Positions 9,318-17,863 of a stretch of 64,000 nt of DNA are shown here, one piece after another (the first letter of the stretch is position 1; each line of letters starts with the position of its first letter). Below the pieces are notes generated by a model, which saw only the letters and a program-made list of their open reading frames with translations, was not told where the DNA came from and did not search any database. The stretch comes from RFPW01 sp040401595 (GTDB taxonomy: Bacteria > Pseudomonadota > Gammaproteobacteria > Burkholderiales > Burkholderiaceae_E): positions 73,547 to 137,546 of the forward strand of contig JBBAOE010000006.1 of NCBI GenBank assembly GCA_040401595.1, in the 5' to 3' direction. The position numbers and the translations under genes were made by a program.

Positions 9318-11378
9318 ATGATTCGTAAGCTCCTGATTGCCAATCGCGGCGAGATCGCCTGCCGCATTGCAGCGACCGCGCGGCGCCTGGGCATTGCGAC
9401 GGTGGCCGTCTATTCGGAAGCCGATGCCCAGTCCGCCCATGTGGACGCCTGTGACGAAGCTTGGCCAATCGGACCCGCCCCGGCGCGCGAGTCCTATCTG
9501 GATATCGAACGGATCCTCGCCGTGGCACAGGCCAGCGGGGCGCAAGCCGTCCATCCGGGCTATGGATTTCTGGCCGAGAACGCCGAGTTTGCCCGTGCCT
9601 GCGCCGCGGCCGGTCTGATCTTCGTTGGCCCCCCACCCGCCGCGATCGAGACGATGGGGAGCAAAGCGGCCGCCAAACGCTTGATGGCGCAGGCCGGGGT
9701 CGCGCTGGTGCCGGGCTATCACGGGGACCAACAAGATCCGGCCTATCTGGCCGAGCAGGCGGCGCACATCGGTTGGCCGGTGCTGATCAAGGCGAGTGCA
9801 GGCGGGGGGGGCAAAGGGATCCGCGTCGTCCATGAAGCCGGCGACTTCGGCACCCTGCTGCTCGCCTGTCAGCGCGAGGCCTTATCCAGTTTTGGCGATG
9901 ATCGGGTGTTGCTCGAGCGCTATCTGGCCCGTGCCCGCCATGTCGAGGTGCAGATCTTTTGCGATCAGCACGGTGGGGCGCTTTGGTTGTCCGAGCGGGA
10001 CTGTTCGGTCCAGCGCCGCCACCAGAAAATTCTTGAGGAGGCGCCAGCGCCAGACCTGCCGGCCTGGTTGCGCGAGGCACTCGGGCAGGCGGCAGTTGCG
10101 GCGGCGCGCGCGGTTGATTACGTCGGCGCCGGAACTGTCGAGTTTCTCGTCGCCTGCGCTCAGGACGGGCGTGCCGAACATTTCTATTTTATGGAAATGA
10201 ATACCCGACTCCAGGTCGAGCATCCTGTGACCGAACTGATCACCGGACTGGATCTGGTGGAGTGGCAGCTGCGGATCGCCGCAGGGGAGCCTTTACCCCT
10301 TTCGCAGGAGGCGGTGCGGATTCAGGGCCATGCCATCGAGGCCAGGCTTTGCGCTGAGAACCCGTCACGGGGTTTTCTTCCGGCGATCGGTCGCCTTCTC
10401 CGTCTGGATTGGCCCGATGGTGTGCGGATCGACTCCGGTGTGCGCCCGGGGGATCAGATCACCCCGTATTACGATTCGATGATTGCGAAGCTGATCGTTC
10501 ACGGCGCCGACCGCTCCGATGCACTGGCCCGGCTTGCGCGGGCGCTCGATGCGGTGCGGGTCGCCGGTCCCGCGACGAATCTGGAACTGTTGCGTCGTCT
10601 GGTCCGGGACACGGCATTCGTGGAGGCTGACCTCGATACCCATCTGATCGAGCGTCGCCAAAGTGACCTGCTAGCGCATTCGGGCGCGGACATTGCACCT
10701 GACCGTCTGGCACTGGCTGCGATTGCCGTGCTTGGACTTGATACTTCGGTTCAGAACGACCCATGGGCGCTGCGCGATGGTTGGCGCCTGGGCGCGTCAC
10801 TGCGGCGATCGATTGAATTCGCGCCGTTGGCCGGATCTGGCGGACCCCGATCGGTCTGCGTGATCTACCAGCGCGGCGCCGGCCCGCTGATCGAAATTGG
10901 TGACCAATGCTGGGCCGTAAGGGGTCTGGATTTTGAGGTCGCGCCGCAACGCCCGCGGGGCGTCGCCGCCGATCTGACCGCGCTCTCGCTGCGGGGCTGG
11001 TTGGGCACTCAGGCGTTCACTCTGGATGCCGTGTTTGACCAGGGCACCGTGCACCTGTCCTGCGCCGACTGGGATCTGCAACTGGGCTGGAGCGGGCTTG
11101 CGGATGATCAGGTTGCGGCGGTTGCTGAGCCTGGCAGCCTGAGTGCGCCGATGCCCGGCAAAGTAGTCGCCATTTCAGTGACACTCGGGCAGCGTGTGGC
11201 GCTGGGGGACCCCCTGCTCGTTCTCGAAGCGATGAAGATGGAGCATTTGATCTGCGCACCGCAGGCCGGTGTGGTCGATGCATTGCCCTTCGCGATTGGC
11301 GATGCAGTCGCCCAAGGCGCGGCCTTGCTGCACATTGCTGCGCTCGACCCAGGGATTAATTCGAAGGAAGAAGGATGA
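9318..11378 (+). CDS. liuD: methylcrotonyl-CoA carboxylase, biotin-containing (alpha) subunit
   Basis: Biotin carboxylase plus biotin carrier subunit, 686 residues. It begins IRKLLIANRGEIACRI, the standard biotin carboxylase start; the glycine loop SAGGGGKGIR near residue 160 binds ATP; FYFMEMNTRLQVEHPVTE near 290 is the metal and substrate site. The C-terminal biotinyl domain has EAMKMEH with the modified Lys at about residue 640. It partners the beta subunit encoded immediately upstream. Its stop overlaps the HMG-CoA lyase start by 4 bp (ATGA), implying translational coupling. Geranyl-CoA carboxylase is the main alternative, made unlikely by the liu context. Confidence 0.94.
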   Translation: MIRKLLIANRGEIACRIAATARRLGIATVAVYSEADAQSAHVDACDEAWPIGPAPARESYLDIERILAVAQASGAQAVHPGYGFLAENAEFARACAAAGLIFVGPPPAAIETMGSKAAAKRLMAQAGVALVPGYHGDQQDPAYLAEQAAHIGWPVLIKASAGGGGKGIRVVHEAGDFGTLLLACQREALSSFGDDRVLLERYLARARHVEVQIFCDQHGGALWLSERDCSVQRRHQKILEEAPAPDLPAWLREALGQAAVAAARAVDYVGAGTVEFLVACAQDGRAEHFYFMEMNTRLQVEHPVTELITGLDLVEWQLRIAAGEPLPLSQEAVRIQGHAIEARLCAENPSRGFLPAIGRLLRLDWPDGVRIDSGVRPGDQITPYYDSMIAKLIVHGADRSDALARLARALDAVRVAGPATNLELLRRLVRDTAFVEADLDTHLIERRQSDLLAHSGADIAPDRLALAAIAVLGLDTSVQNDPWALRDGWRLGASLRRSIEFAPLAGSGGPRSVCVIYQRGAGPLIEIGDQCWAVRGLDFEVAPQRPRGVAADLTALSLRGWLGTQAFTLDAVFDQGTVHLSCADWDLQLGWSGLADDQVAAVAEPGSLSAPMPGKVVAISVTLGQRVALGDPLLVLEAMKMEHLICAPQAGVVDALPFAIGDAVAQGAALLHIAALDPGINSKEEG

Positions 11379-12298
11379 TTCAGCACCGTGCCACGCTCCC
11401 GGATCGGGTTCGTATTGTAGAGGTTGGCCCGCGCGACGGTTTGCAAAATGAGGCGCAACCGGTGCCGACCGCGATCAAGGTCGAGTTGATTGATCGACTC
11501 GCAGCGGCGGGATTCGCTGAAATCGAGGCAACCTCGTTTGTCAGCCCGCGCTGGGTCCCGCAGATGGCGGATGGCGCTGCGGTGATGGCCGCAATCCAGC
11601 GCAGGCCAACCGTCCGCTATTCGGTTCTAGTGCCCAACATGCGGGGGCTCGATGGGGCGATCTCGGCTGCGGCCGACGAAGTCGTTATTTTTGGCGCGGC
11701 GTCAGAGTCGTTCTCCCAGCGCAACATCAACTGTTCGATTGCCGAATCGATTGAACGATTTCGCCCGGTTGCGCTGGCGGTGAAACACGCCGGAATGAGC
11801 CTGCGGGGTAGCGTCTCCTGCGCGCTCGGCTGCCCATTCGAGGGAGCCGTGGCACCGCAGGCCGTTGCCGACGTGGTCGCCCGCATGGCGGACCTTGGGT
11901 GTGATTTCATCGATATCGCCGACACGATCGGGGTGGCCACACCGCGTCAGGTGGTCGCCGGGTTTGAGGCGGCTGAACGCCAGTTTCCGATCGAACGCCT
12001 GTCCGGCCATTTCCACGACACCTATGGTCAGGCGATTGCCAATGTGATGGCGGCGTTGCACTGTGGTGTCACCTTGTTCCATTCCTCGATTGCCGGCCTG
12101 GGCGGGTGTCCGTATGCACCCGGTGCGACGGGTAATGTGGCCACCGAGGACTTGCTTTATCTCTTTGAGGGACTGGGGATTGCAACCGGGATCGACCTCG
12201 CCGCAGCCGTCGAGATCGGTCAATGGATTTCGGCTAGCCTCGGGCGCCGACCCACCACCCGTGCGGGGAACGCGCTGGCTTCCCGGACGGCGCACTAG
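11375..12298 (+). CDS. liuE: hydroxymethylglutaryl-CoA lyase
   Basis: Splits 3-hydroxy-3-methylglutaryl-CoA into acetyl-CoA and acetoacetate, the last step of the leucine pathway. The TIM-barrel of 307 residues shows VEVGPRDGLQNE near residue 14 (catalytic Arg and metal Asp), SCALGCPFEG, HFHDTYGQA (metal His pair) and the active-site loop GLGGCPYAPGATGN with the catalytic Cys at about residue 245. Four-base overlap with the upstream carboxylase gene and abutting DUF1289 gene downstream place it in the same operon. The substrate of this enzyme requires a methylglutaconyl-CoA hydratase that is not encoded in the window. Confidence 0.94.
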   Translation: MIQHRATLPDRVRIVEVGPRDGLQNEAQPVPTAIKVELIDRLAAAGFAEIEATSFVSPRWVPQMADGAAVMAAIQRRPTVRYSVLVPNMRGLDGAISAAADEVVIFGAASESFSQRNINCSIAESIERFRPVALAVKHAGMSLRGSVSCALGCPFEGAVAPQAVADVVARMADLGCDFIDIADTIGVATPRQVVAGFEAAERQFPIERLSGHFHDTYGQAIANVMAALHCGVTLFHSSIAGLGGCPYAPGATGNVATEDLLYLFEGLGIATGIDLAAAVEIGQWISASLGRRPTTRAGNALASRTAH

Positions 12299-12487
12299 AT
12301 GGCGTCAATCCCGCCCCTCAAGACGGCGCCCGAGGCTGCCGTGCCCTCGCCCTGTAATGCGGTGTGCAAAATCGATCCCGATTCTCAGCGCTGTGCGGGT
12401 TGCCGTCGGACGCTGGATCAGATTGCCCGCTGGAGTGTCATGAGCGATGACGAAAAGCGGACGGTGTTGGCGACGCTGCGCCATTGA
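12299..12487 (+). CDS. DUF1289 domain protein
   Basis: A 62-residue protein with the DUF1289 cysteine pattern: SPCNAVCKIDP then RCAGCRRTLDQIARW, four cysteines that probably hold a metal, and the closing LATLR segment. The ATG follows directly after the TAG of the lyase gene with no spacer, so translation must be coupled. Members often sit next to catabolic or oxidoreductase genes; no reaction is known for the family. Confidence 0.85.
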   Translation: MASIPPLKTAPEAAVPSPCNAVCKIDPDSQRCAGCRRTLDQIARWSVMSDDEKRTVLATLRH

Positions 12488-12504
12488 GGCACCGAGGCTG
12501 ATCG

Positions 12505-13434
12505 ATGGCAGCGGATCCTGACACTATGGTGTTGCCGCCCGGCCTGCACCTGTTCGAGCGTGATTGGCTCTCGTCCAACGGCGTTCTGTTTGTGGATCGG
12601 GATAGCGCAACGCTCGTCGATTCGGGCTATGTGAAGCATGCCGCGATGACCGAAGCCTTGGTGGCGAGTGTGCTGGGGCCTCGTGTGCTCGACCGGGTCA
12701 TCAACACGCACCTGCATTCCGACCATTGCGGCGGAAATGCGCGACTCAGAAGCGTCTGGGGCTGCCAGATTGTGGTGCCACAAGCGAGCGTCGCAGCGGT
12801 CAATACGTGGGATCCGCTCAAGCTCAGCTTTGTGGCAACGGGCCAGCGTTGCGAGCCGTTTGTTGCGGATGCAGCCTTGGTGCCCGGATCAACCCTCGGG
12901 CTCGGTGGCATGGGATGGGAGGTTATTGCGGCGCCCGGGCATGACCCGGACTCGGTCATCTTGTGGTGCGAGGAGCATCGCATCCTGATTTCGGCCGATG
13001 CGTTGTGGCAGAAAGGGTTTGGCGTGATCTTTCCGGAACTGTCCGGGCAGACCGGGTTTGCCGAGCAGCGGGCCATTCTGGACCGGATTGCCGGGCTGGA
13101 TGTCCGGTTGGTGATTCCTGGGCACGGACCTGCATTCCATGGTTTTGCGCAGGCGCTTGACTCGGCATACTCCTTGATCGATGCGCTCGCAGCAGCGCCC
13201 GAACGCAATGCGGGGCATGCGGTCAAGGTGTTGCTGAAGTTTTTGCTGTTGGACCGGGAGCAGGTTGAGCTTCGGGGGTTAGCCGATTGGTTTGGATCGA
13301 TTGGACTGGTCGCGCAAGCGAACCAGCATTTCCTGGGGTTTAAGGATGCGTCCAGCCTCACCGCCTGGGCTGTACAGGCGCTGGTGGCGAGTGGTGCGGC
13401 CCGGATTGGGGCGGGCTGCCTTTACAATGCGTGA
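12505..13434 (+). CDS. MBL-fold metallo-hydrolase
   Basis: A 309-residue metallo-beta-lactamase-fold protein with a complete metal site: NTHLHSDHCGGN near residues 71-82, APGHDPDS near 144, the Asp of SADALW near 163 and the last His in IPGHGPAFH near 210. The C-terminal third is helical and lacks a known domain. It is not closely similar to the MBL protein at the left end of the window. It starts 17 bp after the DUF1289 gene and is the last gene of the liu transcription unit before the RodZ-like gene. Substrate not identifiable; hydrolysis of a thioester or lactone is possible. Confidence 0.85.
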   Translation: MAADPDTMVLPPGLHLFERDWLSSNGVLFVDRDSATLVDSGYVKHAAMTEALVASVLGPRVLDRVINTHLHSDHCGGNARLRSVWGCQIVVPQASVAAVNTWDPLKLSFVATGQRCEPFVADAALVPGSTLGLGGMGWEVIAAPGHDPDSVILWCEEHRILISADALWQKGFGVIFPELSGQTGFAEQRAILDRIAGLDVRLVIPGHGPAFHGFAQALDSAYSLIDALAAAPERNAGHAVKVLLKFLLLDREQVELRGLADWFGSIGLVAQANQHFLGFKDASSLTAWAVQALVASGAARIGAGCLYNA

Positions 13435-13455
13435 GGCAACAGCTGGGGTTGAGTG

Positions 13456-14065
13456 ATGGAGTCGGAGGTCCGATCGTTCAAAGATTCCAGCGCACTCGCC
13501 GGCGAAGAATTGCGTCGCGCGCGCGAAGTGCGCAATCTGAGCATTGTCGATGTGGCCCGTCAGATCCATCTATCGACCTCGCAAATTCGCGATCTGGAGC
13601 AGGGCCGAGCCGAGAGCTTTCACAACGCGCAGGTGCGGCGGCGGTTGGGGGGGCGCTACTGCGATTTTCTAGAGTTACCTCGCAGTCTGGTGGCAGATTC
13701 CCCCCGACCCGATTTTCCCCTGCACCTGCCCGGTACCCCGGTGCGCGCACGCCCGGCGGGATCCCGTCAGGGGTACGGCCCTTGGTTGCTGGTGGGGGGC
13801 TTACTGGCTGTCGTGGGTGTCCTGGCAGTTCAGGCCGGCTGGCAATGGTGGGGATCCAATGCCCGGGATCTCGCTTCCGCGTCCCCGTCAGCCAGTTCGG
13901 CGTCAGTCCCGCAGTCAGTCCCGCAGTCAGTTGCGCNNNNNNNNNNNNNNNNNNNNNNNNNNNNNNNNNNNNNNNNNNNNNNNNNNNNNNNNNNNNNNNN
14001 NNNNNNNNNNNNNNNNNNNNNNNNNNNNNNNNNNNNCGGGATCGGGATCGATCATTCGAACCTAA
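13456..14065 (+). CDS. RodZ-like HTH membrane protein, interrupted by assembly gap
   Basis: The N-terminus (ELRRAREVRNLSIVDVARQIHLSTSQIRDLEQG) is a RodZ-type helix-turn-helix that in the family contacts MreB, not DNA. A basic linker and one membrane helix (WLLVGGLLAVVGVLAVQAGW, about residues 114-134) follow, then a Ser/Pro/Gln stretch cut by 100 N. After the gap one frame reads GSGSIIRT and stops at 14063-14065, overlapping the end of gpmA; since the gap length is unknown, this frame and end are a best guess. The periplasmic domain, if any, is hidden in the gap. Start is ATG 13456 or the adjoining GTG 13453. Confidence 0.6.
13902..13936 (+). repeat. 12-bp in-frame tandem repeat at gap edge
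   Basis: Two complete copies of GTCAGTCCCGCA and a degenerate third run into the N block, encoding SVPQSVPQSVA in the RodZ-like protein. The repeat probably continues into the gap and caused the assembly break. Confidence 0.75.
13937..14036. other. assembly gap (100 N)
   Basis: Exactly 100 N, the conventional placeholder for a scaffold join of unknown size. Its flanks are not identical to each other, unlike the second gap. It hides the C-terminal part of the RodZ-like gene. Confidence 0.98.
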
Positions 14066-14814
14066 CGCGGCGCCGCCTTTCCCTGTCCCGCCACGGCAGC
14101 GATCGCCGCCGCGATTTCGTCTGGGTCGCCAAGATAGTAGTGGCGAACCGGTTTGAGCATGTCGTCGAGTTCGTAGACCAGCGGGCGCGCGGTCGGGATA
14201 TTGAGTTTGACGATCTCGTCGTCGGGCGTTCCCTCAAGATGTTTGATCAGGGCGCGCAGGGAGTTGCCGTGGGCGGCGATGATGACTCGTCGACCACGCA
14301 TGAGCGCCGGCGCGATGGAATCATTCCAGAAGGGGACGACCCGGGCGACCGTGTCCTGCAGGCACTCGGTGCGCGGAATCTGGGACGCGGGCACATGGGC
14401 ATAACGCGGGTCATTCTGAATTAGACGGGGATCTCCATCGGCGAGCGGTTCGGGCGCGATGGCATAGGCGCGGCGCCAGATCAGCACCTGCTCCTCGCCA
14501 AAGCGCGCCGCGGTCTCGGCCTTGTTGAGCCCTTGCAGGTTGCCGTAATGGCGTTCATTGAGCCGCCAGGAATGGACGGTGGGCAGCCACATGCGGTCCA
14601 TCTCCTCAAGCACGGCCCAGAGCGAGCGGATCGCCCGGCGCAGAACCGAGGTGTAGGCGATGTCGAAGTCAAAGCCCTCGGCTTTGAGGAGGGCCCCGGC
14701 ATGGTGAGCTTCGGCCAGTCCTTCAGCGGTCAGGTCGACATCGGCCCAACCGGTAAAGCGGTTTTCGCGGTTCCATTGGCTCTCGCCATGACGAAGCAAC
14801 ACAAGTTTGGGCAC
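14062..14814 (-). CDS. gpmA: 2,3-bisphosphoglycerate-dependent phosphoglycerate mutase
   Basis: Interconverts 3- and 2-phosphoglycerate in glycolysis/gluconeogenesis. The 250 residues open PKLVLLRHGESQWNRENRFTGW, with the phosphorylated His at residue 9; NERHYGNLQGLNKAE and the second catalytic His in IAAHGNSLRAL are both present, and IPTARPLVYELDD is the usual C-terminal segment. Length matches the family. The GTG at 14814 is chosen because homology starts there and AAGGAC lies just upstream; a longer in-frame extension to 14889 is not supported. Divergent from the rhodanese gene and convergent with the RodZ-like gene. Confidence 0.95.
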   Translation of the reverse strand: MPKLVLLRHGESQWNRENRFTGWADVDLTAEGLAEAHHAGALLKAEGFDFDIAYTSVLRRAIRSLWAVLEEMDRMWLPTVHSWRLNERHYGNLQGLNKAETAARFGEEQVLIWRRAYAIAPEPLADGDPRLIQNDPRYAHVPASQIPRTECLQDTVARVVPFWNDSIAPALMRGRRVIIAAHGNSLRALIKHLEGTPDDEIVKLNIPTARPLVYELDDMLKPVRHYYLGDPDEIAAAIAAVAGQGKAAPR

Positions 14815-14883
14815 GATGGTCCTTGCGGAAATGAATGACGTTGCGCGACTCAATGCGCTGCGCATCATTCTATAATCCCGTCG

Positions 14884-15285
14884 ATGCAATTCATGATCGA
14901 CAATTGGCAGCTCGTTGCTGCGGCCCTCGCCTCCGGTGGACTCCTCATCTGGCCCGCAATCGCCAGTAGCCTGTCCGGACCCGCGCTATCCCAACACGAA
15001 GCGACACGCTTGATCAATGATCGCGATGCGACCATTGTCGATGTGCGCGATCCCAAGCTCTTTGCGGCGGGGCATCTGCCCAATGCACGGTCGATTGAAC
15101 TGGCGGAGTTGCCCAAGCGCCTCGCCGATCTGCCAGCCAAACGCCCGGTGATGGTCGTCTGCGAAGACGGGCGTGCGGCGCCCCGGGCGGCCAAGACGAT
15201 CCGGCAGTCCGGTCGCGAGGATGTCCATGTTCTGGAAGGCGGCATGGCGGCCTGGCGCGCCGCCGGCTTACCCGTGGCGCGCTGA
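14884..15285 (+). CDS. membrane-anchored rhodanese-like protein
   Basis: A 133-residue single rhodanese domain behind an N-terminal hydrophobic segment (WQLVAAALASGGLLIWPAIAS, about residues 8-28) that could anchor it in the membrane. The active-site loop reads VVCEDGRAA, with the sulfur-carrying Cys at about residue 93, so it is likely catalytically active as a sulfurtransferase; the loop length fits a thiosulfate-type rhodanese. It is followed at 55 bp by glutaredoxin 3 and then secB, the common betaproteobacterial order, suggesting a role in periplasmic or cytosolic thiol chemistry. Confidence 0.88.
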   Translation: MQFMIDNWQLVAAALASGGLLIWPAIASSLSGPALSQHEATRLINDRDATIVDVRDPKLFAAGHLPNARSIELAELPKRLADLPAKRPVMVVCEDGRAAPRAAKTIRQSGREDVHVLEGGMAAWRAAGLPVAR

Positions 15286-15340
15286 CGATGACCGCATTCG
15301 CCGATTGCTTCTGTCGTGCCGCTCTGTTCGGGAGTTCATA

Positions 15341-15601
15341 ATGTCGCCGGTCCGCATGTACACAACCGCCGTTTGTCCTTATTGCCAGCGCGCCGAGCAG
15401 CTTTTGAATGCGCGTGGCGTGCAGACCATCGAGAAGATTCGCATCGACTTAGATCCGCAGCGACGAGCCGAGATGATGGCGGCCTCGGGGCGCCGCACGG
15501 TCCCCCAGATCTGGATTGGCGAGCGCCATGTCGGGGGCTTTGACGACCTGGCGGCGCTGGACCGGGCCGGGGAACTCATGCCATTGCTGGCTGCGAACTG
15601 A
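15341..15601 (+). CDS. grxC: glutaredoxin 3
   Basis: An 86-residue dithiol glutaredoxin with the CPYC redox centre (Cys12 and Cys15) in TTAVCPYCQRAE, the cis-Pro loop RRTVPQIWI and the GGFDDLAALD glutathione-binding segment. It reduces protein and glutathione mixed disulfides with glutathione. GGGAG sits 8 nt before the ATG. It lies between the rhodanese gene and secB, all on the plus strand. Confidence 0.95.
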   Translation: MSPVRMYTTAVCPYCQRAEQLLNARGVQTIEKIRIDLDPQRRAEMMAASGRRTVPQIWIGERHVGGFDDLAALDRAGELMPLLAAN

Positions 15602-15636
15602 ATTTTTACCCCTGTTTTCTATTTTCAAGGTGAGTC

Positions 15637-16101
15637 ATGAGCGACCAACAAGCGGTCTTCAGTATCCAACGTCTGTATCTCAAGGAACTGTCGCTGGAGA
15701 GTCCCCATGCGCCACAGATTTTTCTCGAGCAGGCACAACCATCGGTTGAAGTGCAACTCGATGTTCAGGCGTCGCCCGTCGTTGAAAGCATTTACGAAAC
15801 CACGGTGACCGTGACCGTGACGACCCGGGTCGGCGAAAAGGTGGCGTTTCTGGTCGAGGCTCAGGAGGCGGGCATCTTCGAGATTTCCGGCGTCCCCGAA
15901 GAGCAGCTGCCCTATGTCCAGCAGGTCGTCTGCGCCAATATTGTCTACCCGTACTTGCGGGCCAACGTCGCTGATCTGGTGCAGCGCGCCGGCTTCCCGC
16001 CGATTCACCTGGCTGAAATCAATTTTGAAGCGCTGTTTCAGCAACGCCTGGCCTCGCAGTCGCCTGAGCCGAACGGGGCTGGCTTGATTCTGCCCAATTG
16101 A
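15637..16101 (+). CDS. secB: protein-export chaperone SecB
   Basis: Tetrameric cytosolic chaperone that holds preproteins unfolded and hands them to SecA. The 154 residues show the FSIQRLYLKELSLESPHAPQIF opening, the VTVTTRVGEKVAFLVEAQEAGIFEI beta core and PYLRANVADLVQRAGFPPIHLAEINF, which carries the SecA-binding face. AAGGTGAG precedes the ATG. The order grxC-secB-gpsA is typical for betaproteobacteria. Confidence 0.96.
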   Translation: MSDQQAVFSIQRLYLKELSLESPHAPQIFLEQAQPSVEVQLDVQASPVVESIYETTVTVTVTTRVGEKVAFLVEAQEAGIFEISGVPEEQLPYVQQVVCANIVYPYLRANVADLVQRAGFPPIHLAEINFEALFQQRLASQSPEPNGAGLILPN

Positions 16102-16205
16102 GATCCCAAGGGGCTGCACTCGCTGATCGCTTGGGCTGGCGGCGCTTTCCCCGGTCGCAGCGGTCGAGCGCGGATACGCAGCGTCTGCGCTGATCGGAGC
16201 AATGC

Positions 16206-17237
16206 ATGCGGGTGGCGGTATTGGGGGCTGGGGCGTGGGGGACGGCCGTCGCGATGCACGTCGCGCGCGCCCAGGAGTGCCTGCTCTGGGCCCGCGACGC
16301 TGGGCTGGTTGCCAATCTTCGGGAGTGTCGCGAAAACCGGCGCTATCTGCCCGGACATGACTTGGCCGACCGTCTGAGGTTCACCGCAGACCTTGACCAG
16401 GCGAACCATTTCGCGGGCCCGGACGGTCTGATTTTGCTGGCGTCGCCGATGGCCGCGCTTCGACCCCTCTTGATCGAGCTTGCGCGGGTCCGCAAGGCGG
16501 GGCAGTCTGGTTCGGGCGAAGAGCCGACGCTTCATGCCCCGGTTTTCTGGTTGTGCAAGGGCGTTGAGCGTGAGACGGGGCTGCTGGCGCATCAGGTTGC
16601 GGCTCAGGTTTTCAGACATGAGACGGTCGGGGTCATTTCGGGACCGAGCTTTGCCCAGGAGGTCGCGACTGGATTGCCGTTCGCTCTGGTCGCGGCCAGC
16701 GCCGATCGGAATGGCCAGGCCCGTGCCGTTTCGGCGCTCCATCATGGCGCTTGCCGGGTCTACACCAGCGACGATGTCGTCGGGGTCGAACTGGCCGGTG
16801 CGGTCAAGAATGTGATTGCGATTGCGGCCGGTGCCTGTGATGGGCTGTCGCTGGGTTTGAACGCCCGCGCTGCCCTAATTACCCGGGGTTTGGCTGAAAT
16901 TACCCGTCTCGGTATTGCGCTTGGAGCTAAATCGGCGACGTTCGTGGGACTGGCCGGTATCGGTGATCTCATGTTGACCTGTACCGGTGATCTTTCGCGC
17001 AATCGCCGGGTCGGTCTCGGTCTGGCGCAGGGGAATTCGCTCGAAACAACGCTCGCGACGCTGGGGCATGTCGCAGAAGGGGTGTCGACCACGATCGCTG
17101 TGCGGCAACTGGCGCGCCGCCACGGGATTGACATGCCGATCGTCGAGGCAGTGCACGAGGTGCTATTTGAGCAGATGGCCGTCCGCACGGTGGTCGATGC
17201 CCTGCTTTCCCGCGAACCACGCCCCGAAACTCGGTAA
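16206..17237 (+). CDS. gpsA: NAD(P)H-dependent glycerol-3-phosphate dehydrogenase
   Basis: Reduces dihydroxyacetone phosphate to sn-glycerol 3-phosphate for phospholipid synthesis. The Rossmann loop VLGAGAWGTAVA opens the protein; FWLCKGVE, ISGPSFAQEVATGLP, the catalytic Lys in VELAGAVKNVIAIAAG and NARAALITRGLAEITRLG are all present. At 343 residues it is slightly long because of a short insert near residue 97 (Gly/Ser/Glu-rich). GGAG lies 6 nt upstream of the ATG. It is followed 11 bp later by the LOG-family gene. Confidence 0.95.
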   Translation: MRVAVLGAGAWGTAVAMHVARAQECLLWARDAGLVANLRECRENRRYLPGHDLADRLRFTADLDQANHFAGPDGLILLASPMAALRPLLIELARVRKAGQSGSGEEPTLHAPVFWLCKGVERETGLLAHQVAAQVFRHETVGVISGPSFAQEVATGLPFALVAASADRNGQARAVSALHHGACRVYTSDDVVGVELAGAVKNVIAIAAGACDGLSLGLNARAALITRGLAEITRLGIALGAKSATFVGLAGIGDLMLTCTGDLSRNRRVGLGLAQGNSLETTLATLGHVAEGVSTTIAVRQLARRHGIDMPIVEAVHEVLFEQMAVRTVVDALLSREPRPETR

Positions 17238-17248
17238 TTTAGGAAACG

Positions 17249-17863
17249 ATGATGGATGATCGACTGTCGCCCCGAGCCCCCGCGATCTGTGTCTTCTGCG
17301 GGGCCCGGCCCGGCAATGACCCGGCGTTTTCAGCCCTGGCGCGCGCCATGGGCCAGGGGCTCGCGCAGCGCGGATGGACCTTGGTTTTTGGGGGGGGGCA
17401 TGTCGGCATGATGGGCGAAGTCGCGGACGGGGTGCTGGACGCCGGTGGACGGGCGATCGGCGTCATCCCGCGGCGTCTCATGGAGCGCGAGGTGGCGCAC
17501 AAACGACTCGATCGGCTCGAGGTCGTCGAAGATATGCCGGTTCGTAAAACCCGCCTGATCGAACTCGCCGATGCCTTCATTGCCTTACCGGGGGGGTTTG
17601 GCACGCTGGATGAACTCTTTGAGGTGATGACGCTCGGGCAGCTGCATTACATTGCCAAACCCATGGCGCTCACTGGCGTGAAGGGCTTCTGGTCCGGTCT
17701 GGACACGTTTTCGCGCACCCTGCTCGGCTATGGCTATATCGGTGCCGAGGACTGGTCTCGGGTGGGGCAGTTCGATGGCGAACATGCCGTCGGGCAAACC
17801 CTCGACTGGCTGGCTCAGCGACTCGGTCGGTCGAATGGAATGTCTTCGGACCAGCCGAGTTGA
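17249..17863 (+). CDS. LOG-family nucleotide phosphoribohydrolase (TIGR00730)
   Basis: A 204-residue Rossmann-like protein with the two LOG signatures, GGGHVGMMG near residue 48 and PGGFGTLDELFE near 114. Characterised relatives hydrolyse AMP or cytokinin riboside monophosphate to the base and ribose 5-phosphate; in most bacteria the physiological role is purine nucleotide turnover. An AGGAAAC ribosome site precedes the first of two consecutive ATG codons. Its 3' end overlaps the convergent trmL gene by 49 bp. Confidence 0.9.
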   Translation: MMDDRLSPRAPAICVFCGARPGNDPAFSALARAMGQGLAQRGWTLVFGGGHVGMMGEVADGVLDAGGRAIGVIPRRLMEREVAHKRLDRLEVVEDMPVRKTRLIELADAFIALPGGFGTLDELFEVMTLGQLHYIAKPMALTGVKGFWSGLDTFSRTLLGYGYIGAEDWSRVGQFDGEHAVGQTLDWLAQRLGRSNGMSSDQPS

